A DNA stretch of 64,000 nucleotides from Franconibacter helveticus LMG 23732 (GTDB lineage: Bacteria > Pseudomonadota > Gammaproteobacteria > Enterobacterales > Enterobacteriaceae), in NCBI RefSeq assembly GCF_000463115.2, contig NZ_AWFX01000009.1:62001-126000 (forward strand). The letters are read 5' to 3'. The notes under the pieces were generated by a model that was not told where the DNA came from, did no database searches, and saw only the letters and a list, made by a program, of their open reading frames with translations. Positions 1 through 8,387 of the stretch are shown piece by piece. Position 1 is the stretch's first letter, and the number at the start of each line of letters is the position of its first letter. The translations under genes were made by a program, and so were the position numbers.

Positions 1-43
1 CCCGGCGCCAGTGCTGACTAAAAAGAGCGGGTTTGCTTAACGC

Positions 44-83
44 AACGCGCCCCGGCCGGTAACCGAAGCCGGGGCGCGTTTGT
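44..83. terminator. GC-rich hairpin beyond the lysC-like gene
   Basis: A 12-bp inverted repeat (44-55 with 69-80) forms a strong GC-rich stem just past the stop of the aspartokinase gene. The following T-rich stretch is clearer on the + strand, so it may serve a + strand gene lying before the window as well as the aspartokinase gene. Bases 1-43 are too short to identify. Confidence 0.6.
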
Positions 84-85
84 CG

Positions 86-1447
86 TTATTCTAACAGGCT
101 ACGGTGCAAGGCGTTGACCGCGCCGTCTGCGGATTGCGCCGGCAGCAGGACGCAAAGCGCATGGCGGGAGGCGCCGTGGCAAATCACGCGCACAGGAAAG
201 GCGTCCAGTTCAGCAAACACGGCTTTGCACACCGACTCGGTCTGGGGAAGCGCGTTGCCGATGAGCGAAACGAGCGCCAGCCCGGTCTCCACTTCAATAT
301 GACAATGCGACGACAGCTCGGTGAGCAGCGCGCTGGTGAGCATATCGGCTTCGCCCGAGGTGGCGCTGGTGGCGTTAAGGATAAGGGCAACGCTTGTTTC
401 CGAGGTGGTTACCAGGTCGATTGCCAGCTCATGACGCGACAAAATCCCAAATATGTCCGCTAAAAAGCGGTGCGGGGGCTGAGCCTCAAGGCTTGTTAAG
501 GTTAACAGCGTCTGCTGGCGGCGCACGGCCAGGGCGCGATAACGCGCGGGCGCTGGTACGTCGCGGCAAACCAGCGTGCCGCCCGCGCTGGCGTTGTTGC
601 TGGCGCCTACGAATACCGGAATGTTTTTGCGCATGGCGGGCAGCAGCGTGGCCGGATGCAGCACCTTAGCGCCAAGCGTCGCCATTTCACTGGCTTCGGC
701 GAAAGAGAGCGTGTCTATACGTTTCGCCCGGGCGACGATACGGGGATCGGTGGTATAGATCCCGGCAACATCGGTCCAGATATCCACCCGCGAGGCCGAC
801 AGCGCCTCTGCCAGCAGGGACGCGGTGTAATCGCTGCCGCCGCGGCCAAGGGTCGTGGTGTGTCCCGCCGCGTCGCTGCCGATAAAGCCCTGCGTCACCA
901 CCAGCGCCTGTTCCATACGCGGGCGTAAGGTGTTTTCCGCAAGCGCCGCGATGGCGCTGACCGCGGGCACCGCGCAACCATAAGTATCATCAGTACGGAT
1001 CACTTTGCGGGCGTCAAACCACTGCGCTTCCACCTGCTGTTCACGCAACACTTCTACAAACAGCAGAGAGGAGATCAACTCGCCGTGGCTGACCAGCTCG
1101 TCGCAGAGCGCAGCCGAACGCGATTCGGCCGCTTTTGCAGCCAGGCGAGCCACGTTGTCGAGCAGACGTTCGATCTCCCGGCCCACGGTTTCTGGCTGTT
1201 TCAGGCGTGAAATAATACGCTGTTGCAACGCGCGCAGGGTGTCGATTTTATCCTGCCGAACGCGGCTTTCGGGGCCGGATGCGAGTTCGACCAGCAGGTT
1301 GGTGACGCCTGCCGAGGCAGACAGGACAACCAGTCGGACGTTTTTATCAGCAAGGACGAGGGTGGCGCTGCGGCTCATCGCATCATAATCAGCGACGCTG
1401 GTGCCGCCAAATTTGGCAACGATGAAGGGGGGATAATTGTGAGTCAT
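86..1447 (-). CDS. lysC: Aspartokinase III paralogue (LysC-like)
   Basis: ATP-dependent phosphorylation of L-aspartate, the first step toward aspartate semialdehyde. The N-terminal kinase domain shows KFGGTSVAD, the TTLGRGGSDYT loop and DIWTDVAGIYTTDPR; the C-terminal half holds two ACT domains. The start at 1447 (MTHNYPPF, 453 aa) has a weak purine-rich stretch upstream and fits the 449 aa of E. coli LysC better than the ATG at 1471. By recall the protein is only roughly 60-65% identical to E. coli LysC, low for an enterobacterial orthologue, so a paralogue is likely. In E. coli numbering M318, H320, S321, G323, S338 and T352 read A, P, P, R, A and I, a region of lysine binding and known feedback-resistant mutations. 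The divergent neighbours dat-ddc consume aspartate semialdehyde, suggesting a dedicated supply enzyme. Confidence 0.9.
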   Translation of the reverse strand: MTHNYPPFIVAKFGGTSVADYDAMSRSATLVLADKNVRLVVLSASAGVTNLLVELASGPESRVRQDKIDTLRALQQRIISRLKQPETVGREIERLLDNVARLAAKAAESRSAALCDELVSHGELISSLLFVEVLREQQVEAQWFDARKVIRTDDTYGCAVPAVSAIAALAENTLRPRMEQALVVTQGFIGSDAAGHTTTLGRGGSDYTASLLAEALSASRVDIWTDVAGIYTTDPRIVARAKRIDTLSFAEASEMATLGAKVLHPATLLPAMRKNIPVFVGASNNASAGGTLVCRDVPAPARYRALAVRRQQTLLTLTSLEAQPPHRFLADIFGILSRHELAIDLVTTSETSVALILNATSATSGEADMLTSALLTELSSHCHIEVETGLALVSLIGNALPQTESVCKAVFAELDAFPVRVICHGASRHALCVLLPAQSADGAVNALHRSLLE

Positions 1448-1471
1448 AACAATCTCATATCTGGGCGCCAT

Positions 1472-2077
1472 ACGGATATGGCATGAAAATTTTTCATTCC
1501 TGGCGTAAGGGAAGCAGGCTTCGCCTTACGAAATGTCCGCCCGCGAACATTTTGTTTAAGCCCCGGTTTTTGCGCCCGTTATTGAGAAAACGCATTGCTT
1601 CTCAGGGGACCGGGTGTAGTGCACGTTAAGCGTTAATAATGGCTTCCTTTTTTATGGCGAATTTTTTAAGGCGGGCAATAGTAAGTGAATACCTGTGTTG
1701 ATGCGATATTTTCTTTAACATTTATTCTAAGCCCATAGAAAAATTCATTATTTACAAACGGGTATTAAGCGAAATTTATTTAAAATAACATTTTTCTAAC
1801 ATTTAACCGGCGCGAAATAAAATGCAGCGCTTTTTCAGCGGGTTGTATAAAAACCCGCCGATAATAATCCTGCAACAGGCGTGGATTACCTTTCAGGCGG
1901 CGGCTGCTCTGCGCTGCGTTATTTTTGTTATTGTTTTTACATTAAATGCTGCAAATACCCACACAAAATCTAAGATTGTGTACGCAGTTGAAAACACCTA
2001 TATTAGCCGCGTTTTTTCACCCCCCCATAAACCCTTATTCAACCCGGTGTTAAAAAGGCCCAGGTTGTAGGAGAGAT
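1472..2077. promoter_or_regulatory. Divergent lysC-like/dat control region
   Basis: This 600-bp AT-rich gap separates the divergent aspartokinase and dat genes. On the aspartokinase side are two inverted repeats, CGTAAGG...CCTTACG (1504-1530) and AAATGT...ACATTT (1531-1552). I could not find the conserved core of a lysine riboswitch, which the E. coli lysC leader carries. On the dat side a sigma-70-like promoter reads TTGTGT (1976-1981), 17 bp, TATATT (1999-2004); an imperfect palindrome at 1961-1981 overlaps its -35 and could be an operator. A short reading frame at 1822-2070 lacks any recognisable protein character and is not called. Confidence 0.5.
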
Positions 2078-3463
2078 ATGATGACGGATAAAGTCCGTAT
2101 TAATTCTTTGAATGCTAATTCATTATCGCAAAGCAATGAGACCTTTCTGGCCAGACAGGCTGAGTTTGAATCTAACGTCAGAAGCTATCCGCGTAAATTG
2201 CCATTAGCGATTGCTAAAGCGCAGGGCGCCTGGATAACCGACGTTGAAAATAAACAGTATCTTGACTGCCTTGCGGGCGCCGGAACGCTGGCGCTGGGCC
2301 ATAACCATCCTGATGTTATCCAGAGCATCCAAAGTGTCATTACCAGCGGCTTACCGTTACATACTCTTGACCTGACCACTCCCTTGAAAGATGAGTTCTC
2401 CGCTTATCTGCTCTCCCTTTTGCCTGACCAGGGGAAAGAATATTGCCTGCAATTCACCGGGCCTTCCGGCGCCGACGCCGTTGAAGCGGCGCTGAAGCTG
2501 GCGAAAAAGGTGACCGGGCGCTCCGGCGTAATCAGCTTCTCCGGCGGTTATCACGGTATGACGCATGGCGCGCTCTCCGTAACCGGCAACCTGTCGCCGA
2601 AAGAAGCGGTTAACGGCATGATGCCGGAAGTGCAGTTTATGCCTTATCCGCACCAGTACCGCTGCCCGCTCGGCATCGGCGGCGAAGCTGGCGTAAAAGC
2701 GCTGACTTATTATTTTGAAAATCTGATCAACGACGTAGAAAGCGGCGTGCGTAAACCTGCGGCGGTGATCCTGGAAGCCGTACAGGGTGAAGGCGGCGTG
2801 AACCCGGCGCCGGCGGAGTGGTTACAGCGCATCCGTAAAGTGACGCAGGAACACGGCATTCTGCTTATCCTTGACGAAGTGCAGGCGGGCTTTGCCCGTA
2901 CCGGCAAGTTCTTTGCCTTTGAGCACGCGGGCATTGAGCCGGACATTATCGTGATGTCGAAAGCGGTAGGCGGCGGTTTGCCGCTGGCCGTGCTGGGCAT
3001 CAAAAAACAGTTCGACGCCTGGTCGCCTGGCCATCATACCGGCACATTCCGTGGCAACCAGATGGCGATGGCGACCGGCCTCACCACGCTTAAGATCCTT
3101 AAAGAAGAGCGCATTGCCGATAAAGTCGCCGAACAGGGCGAATGGCTGAAAGGCAAACTGGCAGAGATGCAAAAGCGTTTCCCGGTTATCGGTCACGTAC
3201 GCGGTCTGGGCTTAATGATTGGCATCGAGATTGTTAAACCTCACGAAGCACAGGATCACATGGGATGCTACCCGGCAGACGGCGAGCTGTCCGCGCTGCT
3301 GCAAAAAACCTGCTTCGAAGCGGGACTCATTCTTGAGCGCGGCGGCCGCGGCGGTTGCGTGCTGCGTCTGCTGCCTTCGCTGCTTATCAGCAACGCCGAG
3401 CTGGAGATTTTCCTCGAGAAATTCGAACAGGCGCTGCTTAATGCTGGCGTGAAGCCGGTTTGA
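2078..3463 (+). CDS. dat: Diaminobutyrate--2-oxoglutarate aminotransferase
   Basis: PLP class III aminotransferase converting aspartate semialdehyde plus glutamate to L-2,4-diaminobutyrate. Visible motifs are [13 protein letters not shown] (about 128-140), the cofactor Asp in [13 protein letters not shown] (D266), and the Schiff-base lysine in [13 protein letters not shown] (K295). Length 461 aa is normal for the family. AGGAGAG sits at 2069-2075; with two ATGs in tandem (2078, 2081) the second has better spacing. It is followed after 17 nt by ddc, the usual two-gene order for 1,3-diaminopropane synthesis, as described in Acinetobacter and Enterobacter. Ectoine EctB is related, but no ectA or ectC is nearby. 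Confidence 0.92.
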   Translation: MMTDKVRINSLNANSLSQSNETFLARQAEFESNVRSYPRKLPLAIAKAQGAWITDVENKQYLDCLAGAGTLALGHNHPDVIQSIQSVITSGLPLHTLDLTTPLKDEFSAYLLSLLPDQGKEYCLQFTGPSGADAVEAALKLAKKVTGRSGVISFSGGYHGMTHGALSVTGNLSPKEAVNGMMPEVQFMPYPHQYRCPLGIGGEAGVKALTYYFENLINDVESGVRKPAAVILEAVQGEGGVNPAPAEWLQRIRKVTQEHGILLILDEVQAGFARTGKFFAFEHAGIEPDIIVMSKAVGGGLPLAVLGIKKQFDAWSPGHHTGTFRGNQMAMATGLTTLKILKEERIADKVAEQGEWLKGKLAEMQKRFPVIGHVRGLGLMIGIEIVKPHEAQDHMGCYPADGELSALLQKTCFEAGLILERGGRGGCVLRLLPSLLISNAELEIFLEKFEQALLNAGVKPV

Positions 3464-3480
3464 TCGGAGCACATAATCCT

Positions 3481-4944
3481 ATGTCTGATGTAAATCCGAT
3501 TCTGTCGGGGTCCGCGCAGAGTATTGCCGCCTACCAGGAAGCGATCGAGCAGAGCACAAAAGCCGTTGTGCAATGGCTTAAGCAACCTGAAATGTATCAG
3601 GGCAAAAGCGTCGCGGAATTACGCGAGCGCATTCAGCTTGAGTTCAATGCTGAAGGCCTCGGCAACCAGGCCGCCATTGAACGCGCCGTTGAGTATTTCC
3701 TTAAAGACAGTTTGTCCGTCCACCACCCGCAGTGCGTGGCGCATCTGCATTGCCCGAGCCTGGTCATTAGCCAGGCGGCGGAAGTGCTGATTAACGCCAC
3801 TAACCAGAGTATGGACTCCTGGGACCAGAGCCCGTCGGCGACCATTATCGAAATGAAGCTGATTGCCTGGCTGCGCGAGCAGACAGGTTATCCGGCGGGC
3901 GACGCCGGGGTCTTTACCAGCGGCGGTACGCAAAGCAACCTGATGGGCCTGATGCTGGCGCGCGACGCCTTTTTCGCCCGCCAGGGCCACTCCGTCCAGC
4001 TTCACGGGCTGACCGGCAACCTCAGTAAAATTAAGGTGTTTTGCTCTGAAAGCGCGCACTTCTCGGTGCAAAAGAACATGGCGCTGATGGGGCTTGGCTA
4101 CCAGTCTGTTACGCAGGTCAAAACCGATAAGTTCTCGCGGATGGATCTTAACGATCTGCAAGCGAAGCTGGCGCAGGCCAAAGCCAACGGCGAGCAGGTA
4201 ATGGCCATTGTCGCCACGGCAGGCACTACCGATGCGGGCGCCATCGATCCGTTAGCGGAAATCGCGGCGCTGGCGGCGCAAGAGCAGATTTGGGTGCATG
4301 TGGATGCGGCCTGGGGCGGCGCGCTGCTGCTCTCTGAAAAGTATCGCCACTTGCTCAATGGCCTTGAGCTTGCGGACTCGGTGACGCTGGATTTCCACAA
4401 GCAGTTCTTCCAGACCATCAGCTGCGGCGCTTTTCTGCTCAAGGATGCGCGTCATTATCAGCTGATGCGCTACCAGGCGGCCTACCTTAACTCTGACTTT
4501 GACGAAGAGCAGGGCGTGCCGAACCTGGTGTCGAAATCGCTGCAAACCACGCGCCGTTTCGACGCCTTGAAATTGTGGATGGGCCTGGAAGCGCTGGGTA
4601 AAAAGCAGTACGCCGAAATTATTGATAACGGCGTAACGCTGGCGCAGGAGGTGGCGCGCTTTGTGGCGACGCAACCGCAGCTGGAGCTGGTGATGGAGCC
4701 GCAACTGGCCAGCGTGCTGTTCCGCTTCCGCCCGCAAAGCGGCGAAGCCGCAGACGTGGCGCTGCTGAACCAGCGTATCGGCGACGCGCTGCTGGCCTCC
4801 GGCAGCGCCAACGTCGGCGTAACGGAAGCGGACGGCATAACCTGCCTGAAGCTGACGCTGCTTAACCCGACCGTGAGCCTGGAAGATGTAAAAGTGCTGC
4901 TGGCGAGCGTGATCGCCTGTGGGCAACAGCTTCACAACGCCTGA
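3481..4944 (+). CDS. ddc: L-2,4-diaminobutyrate decarboxylase
   Basis: PLP group II decarboxylase that turns L-2,4-diaminobutyrate into 1,3-diaminopropane and CO2. The cofactor motifs are HVDAAWGGALLL (Asp for the pyridine nitrogen) and TLDFHKQFFQ (Schiff-base Lys, about residue 307). The start at 3481 (ATG, 487 aa) has GGAG upstream at 3466-3469; the frame extends to a TTG at 3460, which overlaps the end of dat and lacks a ribosome site. The product is a short polyamine; the sequence does not show whether it is used as an end product, for example in stress or surface behaviour, or in a siderophore. No siderophore synthetase is nearby. Confidence 0.92.
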   Translation: MSDVNPILSGSAQSIAAYQEAIEQSTKAVVQWLKQPEMYQGKSVAELRERIQLEFNAEGLGNQAAIERAVEYFLKDSLSVHHPQCVAHLHCPSLVISQAAEVLINATNQSMDSWDQSPSATIIEMKLIAWLREQTGYPAGDAGVFTSGGTQSNLMGLMLARDAFFARQGHSVQLHGLTGNLSKIKVFCSESAHFSVQKNMALMGLGYQSVTQVKTDKFSRMDLNDLQAKLAQAKANGEQVMAIVATAGTTDAGAIDPLAEIAALAAQEQIWVHVDAAWGGALLLSEKYRHLLNGLELADSVTLDFHKQFFQTISCGAFLLKDARHYQLMRYQAAYLNSDFDEEQGVPNLVSKSLQTTRRFDALKLWMGLEALGKKQYAEIIDNGVTLAQEVARFVATQPQLELVMEPQLASVLFRFRPQSGEAADVALLNQRIGDALLASGSANVGVTEADGITCLKLTLLNPTVSLEDVKVLLASVIACGQQLHNA

Positions 4945-4959
4945 TAGCGGCAAAAAATG

Positions 4960-4995
4960 AAAAAGCCGACCCCGGAAATGGGTCGGCTTTTTTTT
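4960..4995 (+). terminator. Rho-independent terminator of dat-ddc
   Basis: AAAAGCCGACCC, a short loop and GGGTCGGCTTTT followed by a T run. A strong hairpin 16 nt after the ddc stop ends the dat-ddc transcript. Confidence 0.93.
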
Positions 4996-5077
4996 GCGCA
5001 AAAAAACGACGCATCTATCGGGCCAGTCTTTGGAAACGCAAGGGGCTTTACGCCTCAAAAGCAGGCCGGGCGGGCCA

Positions 5078-5545
5078 TCAGACGACCCGGTAAAACGCGA
5101 GCTTAACGCCGCTTGCGGTGCGGTTGGCGGAGCAGACAAATAAGGAGTTTGTCAGCCAGTCCAGTTCAGGGGCGCTGACTTCAAAAACAGGCGCCGTGCG
5201 AAAATAGATATCCTCGGCGGAAAGTTGATTAAAAAAGCGCATATCATCGCCGAACAAGTGCCCCTTCCAGGCCTCGGGAACCCGGCGGATGCCGTTGTTT
5301 TCAACATAGACCGTGCCTTCGTTAACCCGCAGCGCATAGCGCGCAGAGAGCCGGCAAACACCGTCAGGTTCGATTATCTGGCTGTCCACGCCGCCTGGCA
5401 AAACCTCACCTTCCAGCGCGCCAGAGACGCTGCCGCCGAGAATAGGGATAAGCTGACGTTTGCCGCGAGAGGGTGAGTTTGAGACAACAATGGGTGAATC
5501 AACCCTGATGTCGATGCTAAAGCTATATTCAAGTTCCGGTATCAC
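5078..5545 (-). CDS. DUF3237 domain-containing protein
   Basis: 155 aa matching the DUF3237 pattern: an N-terminal LEYSFSIDIRV strand, ILGGSVSGALEGEVLPGG, and RLSARYALRVNEGTVYVEN. These proteins are small beta-rich folds of unknown function, probably cytoplasmic; no signal peptide is visible. It starts with GTG behind a strong AGGAGG six bases upstream. It stands alone, converging on the ddc terminator, so context gives no role. Confidence 0.75.
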   Translation of the reverse strand: MIPELEYSFSIDIRVDSPIVVSNSPSRGKRQLIPILGGSVSGALEGEVLPGGVDSQIIEPDGVCRLSARYALRVNEGTVYVENNGIRRVPEAWKGHLFGDDMRFFNQLSAEDIYFRTAPVFEVSAPELDWLTNSLFVCSANRTASGVKLAFYRVV

Positions 5546-6018
5546 AGAAACCTCCTCAATCTGTTTTTAGTATAAGCCCGTCGCGAGGTAATAAAACCGC
5601 ATTTATTAGATGGGTATCTTCAGGTTTTTAAATCATTCGCTCCTGCCGCGCTTTACTGGCGAAGCCCTGTTTAAGCGACGCTTACCGCTTATTTCCTTGT
5701 TATCTGGAGGGGGAATTTCAGGACGTCATCTGGCGCATGCATAATATATATTCATTGCTGTGAAACGCGCGCTATAAGAAAAAGCTATGCATAAAGGGCA
5801 GGGCGCCACTGGCAATACGTTTCTTTATTCTAAAATTATTGATTAAGCCTCGCGGCGGGTAAAATATCGTCATCGCCCATTGCAAAGAATCTTCAGGATA
5901 TAAAAAGTAAAGTTAACTAACAGGATATATTTCGGGTTTTAAGCAATATCTTAACGGGCAATGCAGCGCGTTTTGTTAGCCTTTAAGCCCGGCGCAAGCC
6001 ACTAATCGGAGGTTGTCA
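5546..6018. other. AT-rich intergenic region, no gene seen
   Basis: About 470 bp between divergent genes. It is AT-rich compared with the flanks and presumably holds both promoters. I see no reading frame with coding character, no clear repeat and no terminator. Confidence 0.5.
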
Positions 6019-6756
6019 GTGCTGATTAAACTTAAACGAATGCGGTCTCATCTTGAGGACAGGAAGCTGGCGCTGTGGCTGGCGACAACCGCGGGGCTGC
6101 TTAATGCCATCGCGCTTGGCGCTTTCGGTTTTTTTCCGTCACATATGACGGGGAATACCTCACAGCTGTCGAGTGAAGTATCCACCACGGATTTCAGGGA
6201 TATCTTTTTTTTCGGCACGCTTATTCTGACTTTTGTCTGCGGCGCGATAATTGCCCGCGCAATTGTCATCTGGGGCATTGTCACCAATAACCGGCTTATT
6301 TTTTGCCATATATTACTGACCGAGGGCATTATTTTAACGGCCATTTCTCTTTATGAAACGTATTACCATAGTTTTTCGTCAAACCGCGAGGTGATAACCG
6401 CGCTTTGCGGCCTGATGGGCTTGCATAATTCAACCTCAACGCAGCTTTCTAACGGCCGGGTGCGGTCGACGCATATTACCGGCACATTAACCGACGCGGG
6501 TATTTCGTTTGCTTCCGTGATAGTCGCTATGCTGCGCCGCGATTTTTCAAAAGATACGCAGGCGCAAAAAAGCCAGCTGACAACCCATCTCACCACCATC
6601 TTCTCCTTTTTAACCGGCGGCGTGGTGGGGCTTTCGTTATTTGATTATTTCGGCTTTGCCTCTATGACCGCAGTCGGCCTGGTGCTGACCACCGTCGCGG
6701 TGCTGTCTATCTTCACAATCAGTCGTCGCGTGAATAAATGGCGCCGGGCTTATTAA
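6019..6756 (+). CDS. DUF1275 (YoaK-type) integral membrane protein
   Basis: About 245 aa, six or so hydrophobic segments. The pattern LALWLATTAGLLNAIALGAF followed by FFPSHMTGNTSQLS, and later LHNSTSTQLSNGRVRSTHITG, is typical of the DUF1275 (YoaK) family of inner-membrane proteins with no settled function. The GTG at 6019 is chosen because CGGAGG ends six bases before it; the upstream TTG at 6013 would abut the ribosome site. It is followed by a converging HxlR regulator and has no obvious operon partner. Confidence 0.75.
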   Translation: MLIKLKRMRSHLEDRKLALWLATTAGLLNAIALGAFGFFPSHMTGNTSQLSSEVSTTDFRDIFFFGTLILTFVCGAIIARAIVIWGIVTNNRLIFCHILLTEGIILTAISLYETYYHSFSSNREVITALCGLMGLHNSTSTQLSNGRVRSTHITGTLTDAGISFASVIVAMLRRDFSKDTQAQKSQLTTHLTTIFSFLTGGVVGLSLFDYFGFASMTAVGLVLTTVAVLSIFTISRRVNKWRRAY

Positions 6757-6783
6757 CTCACCGCCGGCGCCGCTGGCGCCGGA

Positions 6784-7176
6784 TCACGCCTCAGCCGTTT
6801 TCGACGCCCGATAGCACGCCTGCATCTCATCCAGCGCCGCCTGGTTCTCCAGACCCCACTGGTACATCTGCTCTATCGGCTCAGCAAAGGTTTTGCCAAG
6901 CGGGGTAAGCCGGTAATCGACCTTTGGCGGGACAACATCGTACACATGGCGGGCGATCAATCCGCGCTGCTCAAGCTCCTTTAGCGTCTGGAAGAGCATC
7001 TTTTTTGAAATGCCCTGCAAGCTGCGCTGCAACTCGCCGGTGCGCGCGCGGCCTTGCGGCCAGTGATAGAGCGCGTGAAGCACCATGGTGCTCCATTTCA
7101 CCGCGAAAAGATCCATTAGCCGACGCGGCGGCGAATCGGCGTAGAAGAAGAGTTTGCCGTCTACCCAGGCTGGCAT
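6784..7176 (-). CDS. HxlR-type transcriptional regulator
   Basis: About 130 aa winged helix: LFAVKWSTMVLHAL, ELQRSLQGISKKMLFQTLKELEQRGL, and the wing VDYRLTPLGKTF are characteristic of HxlR. The start MPAWVDGK (7176) has GAGGA at good spacing; the frame extends to 7203. It diverges from an alcohol dehydrogenase, a common arrangement in which the regulator senses a reactive aldehyde or quinone. The region between them has two direct repeats TGGTAAC, the probable operator. Confidence 0.85.
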   Translation of the reverse strand: MPAWVDGKLFFYADSPPRRLMDLFAVKWSTMVLHALYHWPQGRARTGELQRSLQGISKKMLFQTLKELEQRGLIARHVYDVVPPKVDYRLTPLGKTFAEPIEQMYQWGLENQAALDEMQACYRASKTAEA

Positions 7177-7193
7177 GGGAGTATCCTCGTTTA

Positions 7194-7211
7194 TGGTAAC
7201 CAAATGGTAAC
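7194..7211. promoter_or_regulatory. Candidate HxlR operator (TGGTAAC direct repeats)
   Basis: Two copies of TGGTAAC at 7194-7200 and 7205-7211, 11 bp apart and so on one DNA face, lie between the divergent hxlR and adh genes. Inferred as the binding site of the HxlR dimer. Confidence 0.45.
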
Positions 7212-7285
7212 TACTATCAATAAAAGACCTGTTCAGATAAAGTCTGCCGCCTTCTTTGAGTTAAAGCCAGTTCATTCGAGGCGCT

Positions 7286-8335
7286 ATGAAAATCAACGCT
7301 CTGGTCGCACAAGACGCGACGCAGCCTTTATCCAGCAGCCATGTTTCCCTGCGTCCGCTGCAAAAGCAGGATGTTAAAATTGAGATCCTCTACTGCGGCG
7401 TCTGTCACTCTGACCTGCATATGGCGCGCAACGAGTGGGGCGTGAGCCGCTATCCGCTGGTGCCAGGGCATGAAATCGTTGGCCGCGTGGCGCAAACCGG
7501 CGCAGGCGTTACCCGTTTTAAAGCGGGCGATATTGTCGGCGTGGGGGTGATGGTCGACGCCTGCCGCGAATGCCATTTTTGCCGCCAGCAGGAAGAGCAA
7601 TATTGCGAAGCGGGTTTTACCGCCACCTATAACGGCATTGATAAATACACCGGTGAAAGCACCTGGGGCGGCTACGCGCAGGCGGTGATTGTCGATGAGG
7701 ATTTTGTGGTTTCCGTGCCGCAGCACTTGCCGCTGGCGGGGGTGGCGCCGATGCTTTGCGCAGGCGTCACCGTCTGGTCGCCGCTTCGTCATTACGCTGT
7801 GAAAGCCGGGGATCGCGTTGGCGTGGTGGGCCTTGGCGGGTTAGGGCATATGGCGGTCAAGCTCGCCAGCGCGCTGGGCGCTGAGGTGACGCTGTTTACC
7901 ACCTCCCCGGAAAAAGGCGCCGATGCGCAGCGCCTTGGGGCGAAACAGGTTGTGGTTTCACGCGATGCGGCGCAAATGGCGGCCTGCCAGACCACGCTTG
8001 ATATCATTATCGACTGCGTGGCCGCGCCGCACGATCTCAACCCTTACCTGGCGACGCTTAAGACCAATGGCCGCCTGGTGCTGGTGGGCATTCCTGACAG
8101 CCCGCATCTTTCGCCGGACGTCACGCCCATGGTGTTCCGCCGTTTAAGCATCAGCGGTTCCTCCATCGGCAGCATTAAAGAGACGCAGGAGATGCTCGAT
8201 TTCTGCGGCCAGCACCACATCACGGCAGATATTGAGCTGATTGCGGGAGAGGAGATCGAAAACGCCTATGCGCGCATGCTGAAAGGCGACGTGCGCTACC
8301 GTTTCGTTATCGATATGCAGGCTACGCGCTGGTAA
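7286..8335 (+). CDS. Zinc-dependent NAD(P) alcohol dehydrogenase
   Basis: 349 aa medium-chain dehydrogenase of the cinnamyl-alcohol/YahK type. Catalytic zinc ligands are in CGVCHSDLH and the GHEIVGRV stretch; the structural zinc site is CRECHFCRQQEEQYC; the nucleotide fold shows GVVGLGGLGHMAVKLA. It probably reduces aldehydes with NADPH, though cofactor choice cannot be fixed by eye. GAGG precedes the ATG. The divergent HxlR gene suggests induction by an electrophile. Confidence 0.88.
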   Translation: MKINALVAQDATQPLSSSHVSLRPLQKQDVKIEILYCGVCHSDLHMARNEWGVSRYPLVPGHEIVGRVAQTGAGVTRFKAGDIVGVGVMVDACRECHFCRQQEEQYCEAGFTATYNGIDKYTGESTWGGYAQAVIVDEDFVVSVPQHLPLAGVAPMLCAGVTVWSPLRHYAVKAGDRVGVVGLGGLGHMAVKLASALGAEVTLFTTSPEKGADAQRLGAKQVVVSRDAAQMAACQTTLDIIIDCVAAPHDLNPYLATLKTNGRLVLVGIPDSPHLSPDVTPMVFRRLSISGSSIGSIKETQEMLDFCGQHHITADIELIAGEEIENAYARMLKGDVRYRFVIDMQATRW

Positions 8336-8344
8336 TTGAAAAAA

Positions 8345-8370
8345 GCGCCTGTCGATACAGGCGCGTTATT
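8345..8370. terminator. Hairpin between convergent adh and GAF gene
   Basis: GCGCCTG and CAGGCGC around a 6-nt loop, with an A run before and a T-rich stretch after, so it could end transcripts from both sides. Confidence 0.75.
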
Positions 8371-8387
8371 ATTAACACCGATCTCGC

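Noticed and set aside
1472-1800. Lysine riboswitch for the lysC-like gene
   Set aside because: Searched by eye for the conserved core on the - strand and did not find it; only simple inverted repeats are present.
1822-2070. 82-aa frame upstream of dat
   Set aside because: Overlaps the promoter (1976-2004), no ribosome site, no protein-like pattern.
4252-5139. 295-aa reading frame on the - strand across the end of ddc
   Set aside because: Antisense to well-supported ddc and its terminator; rich in Arg/Gln/His typical of shadow frames in GC-rich genes.
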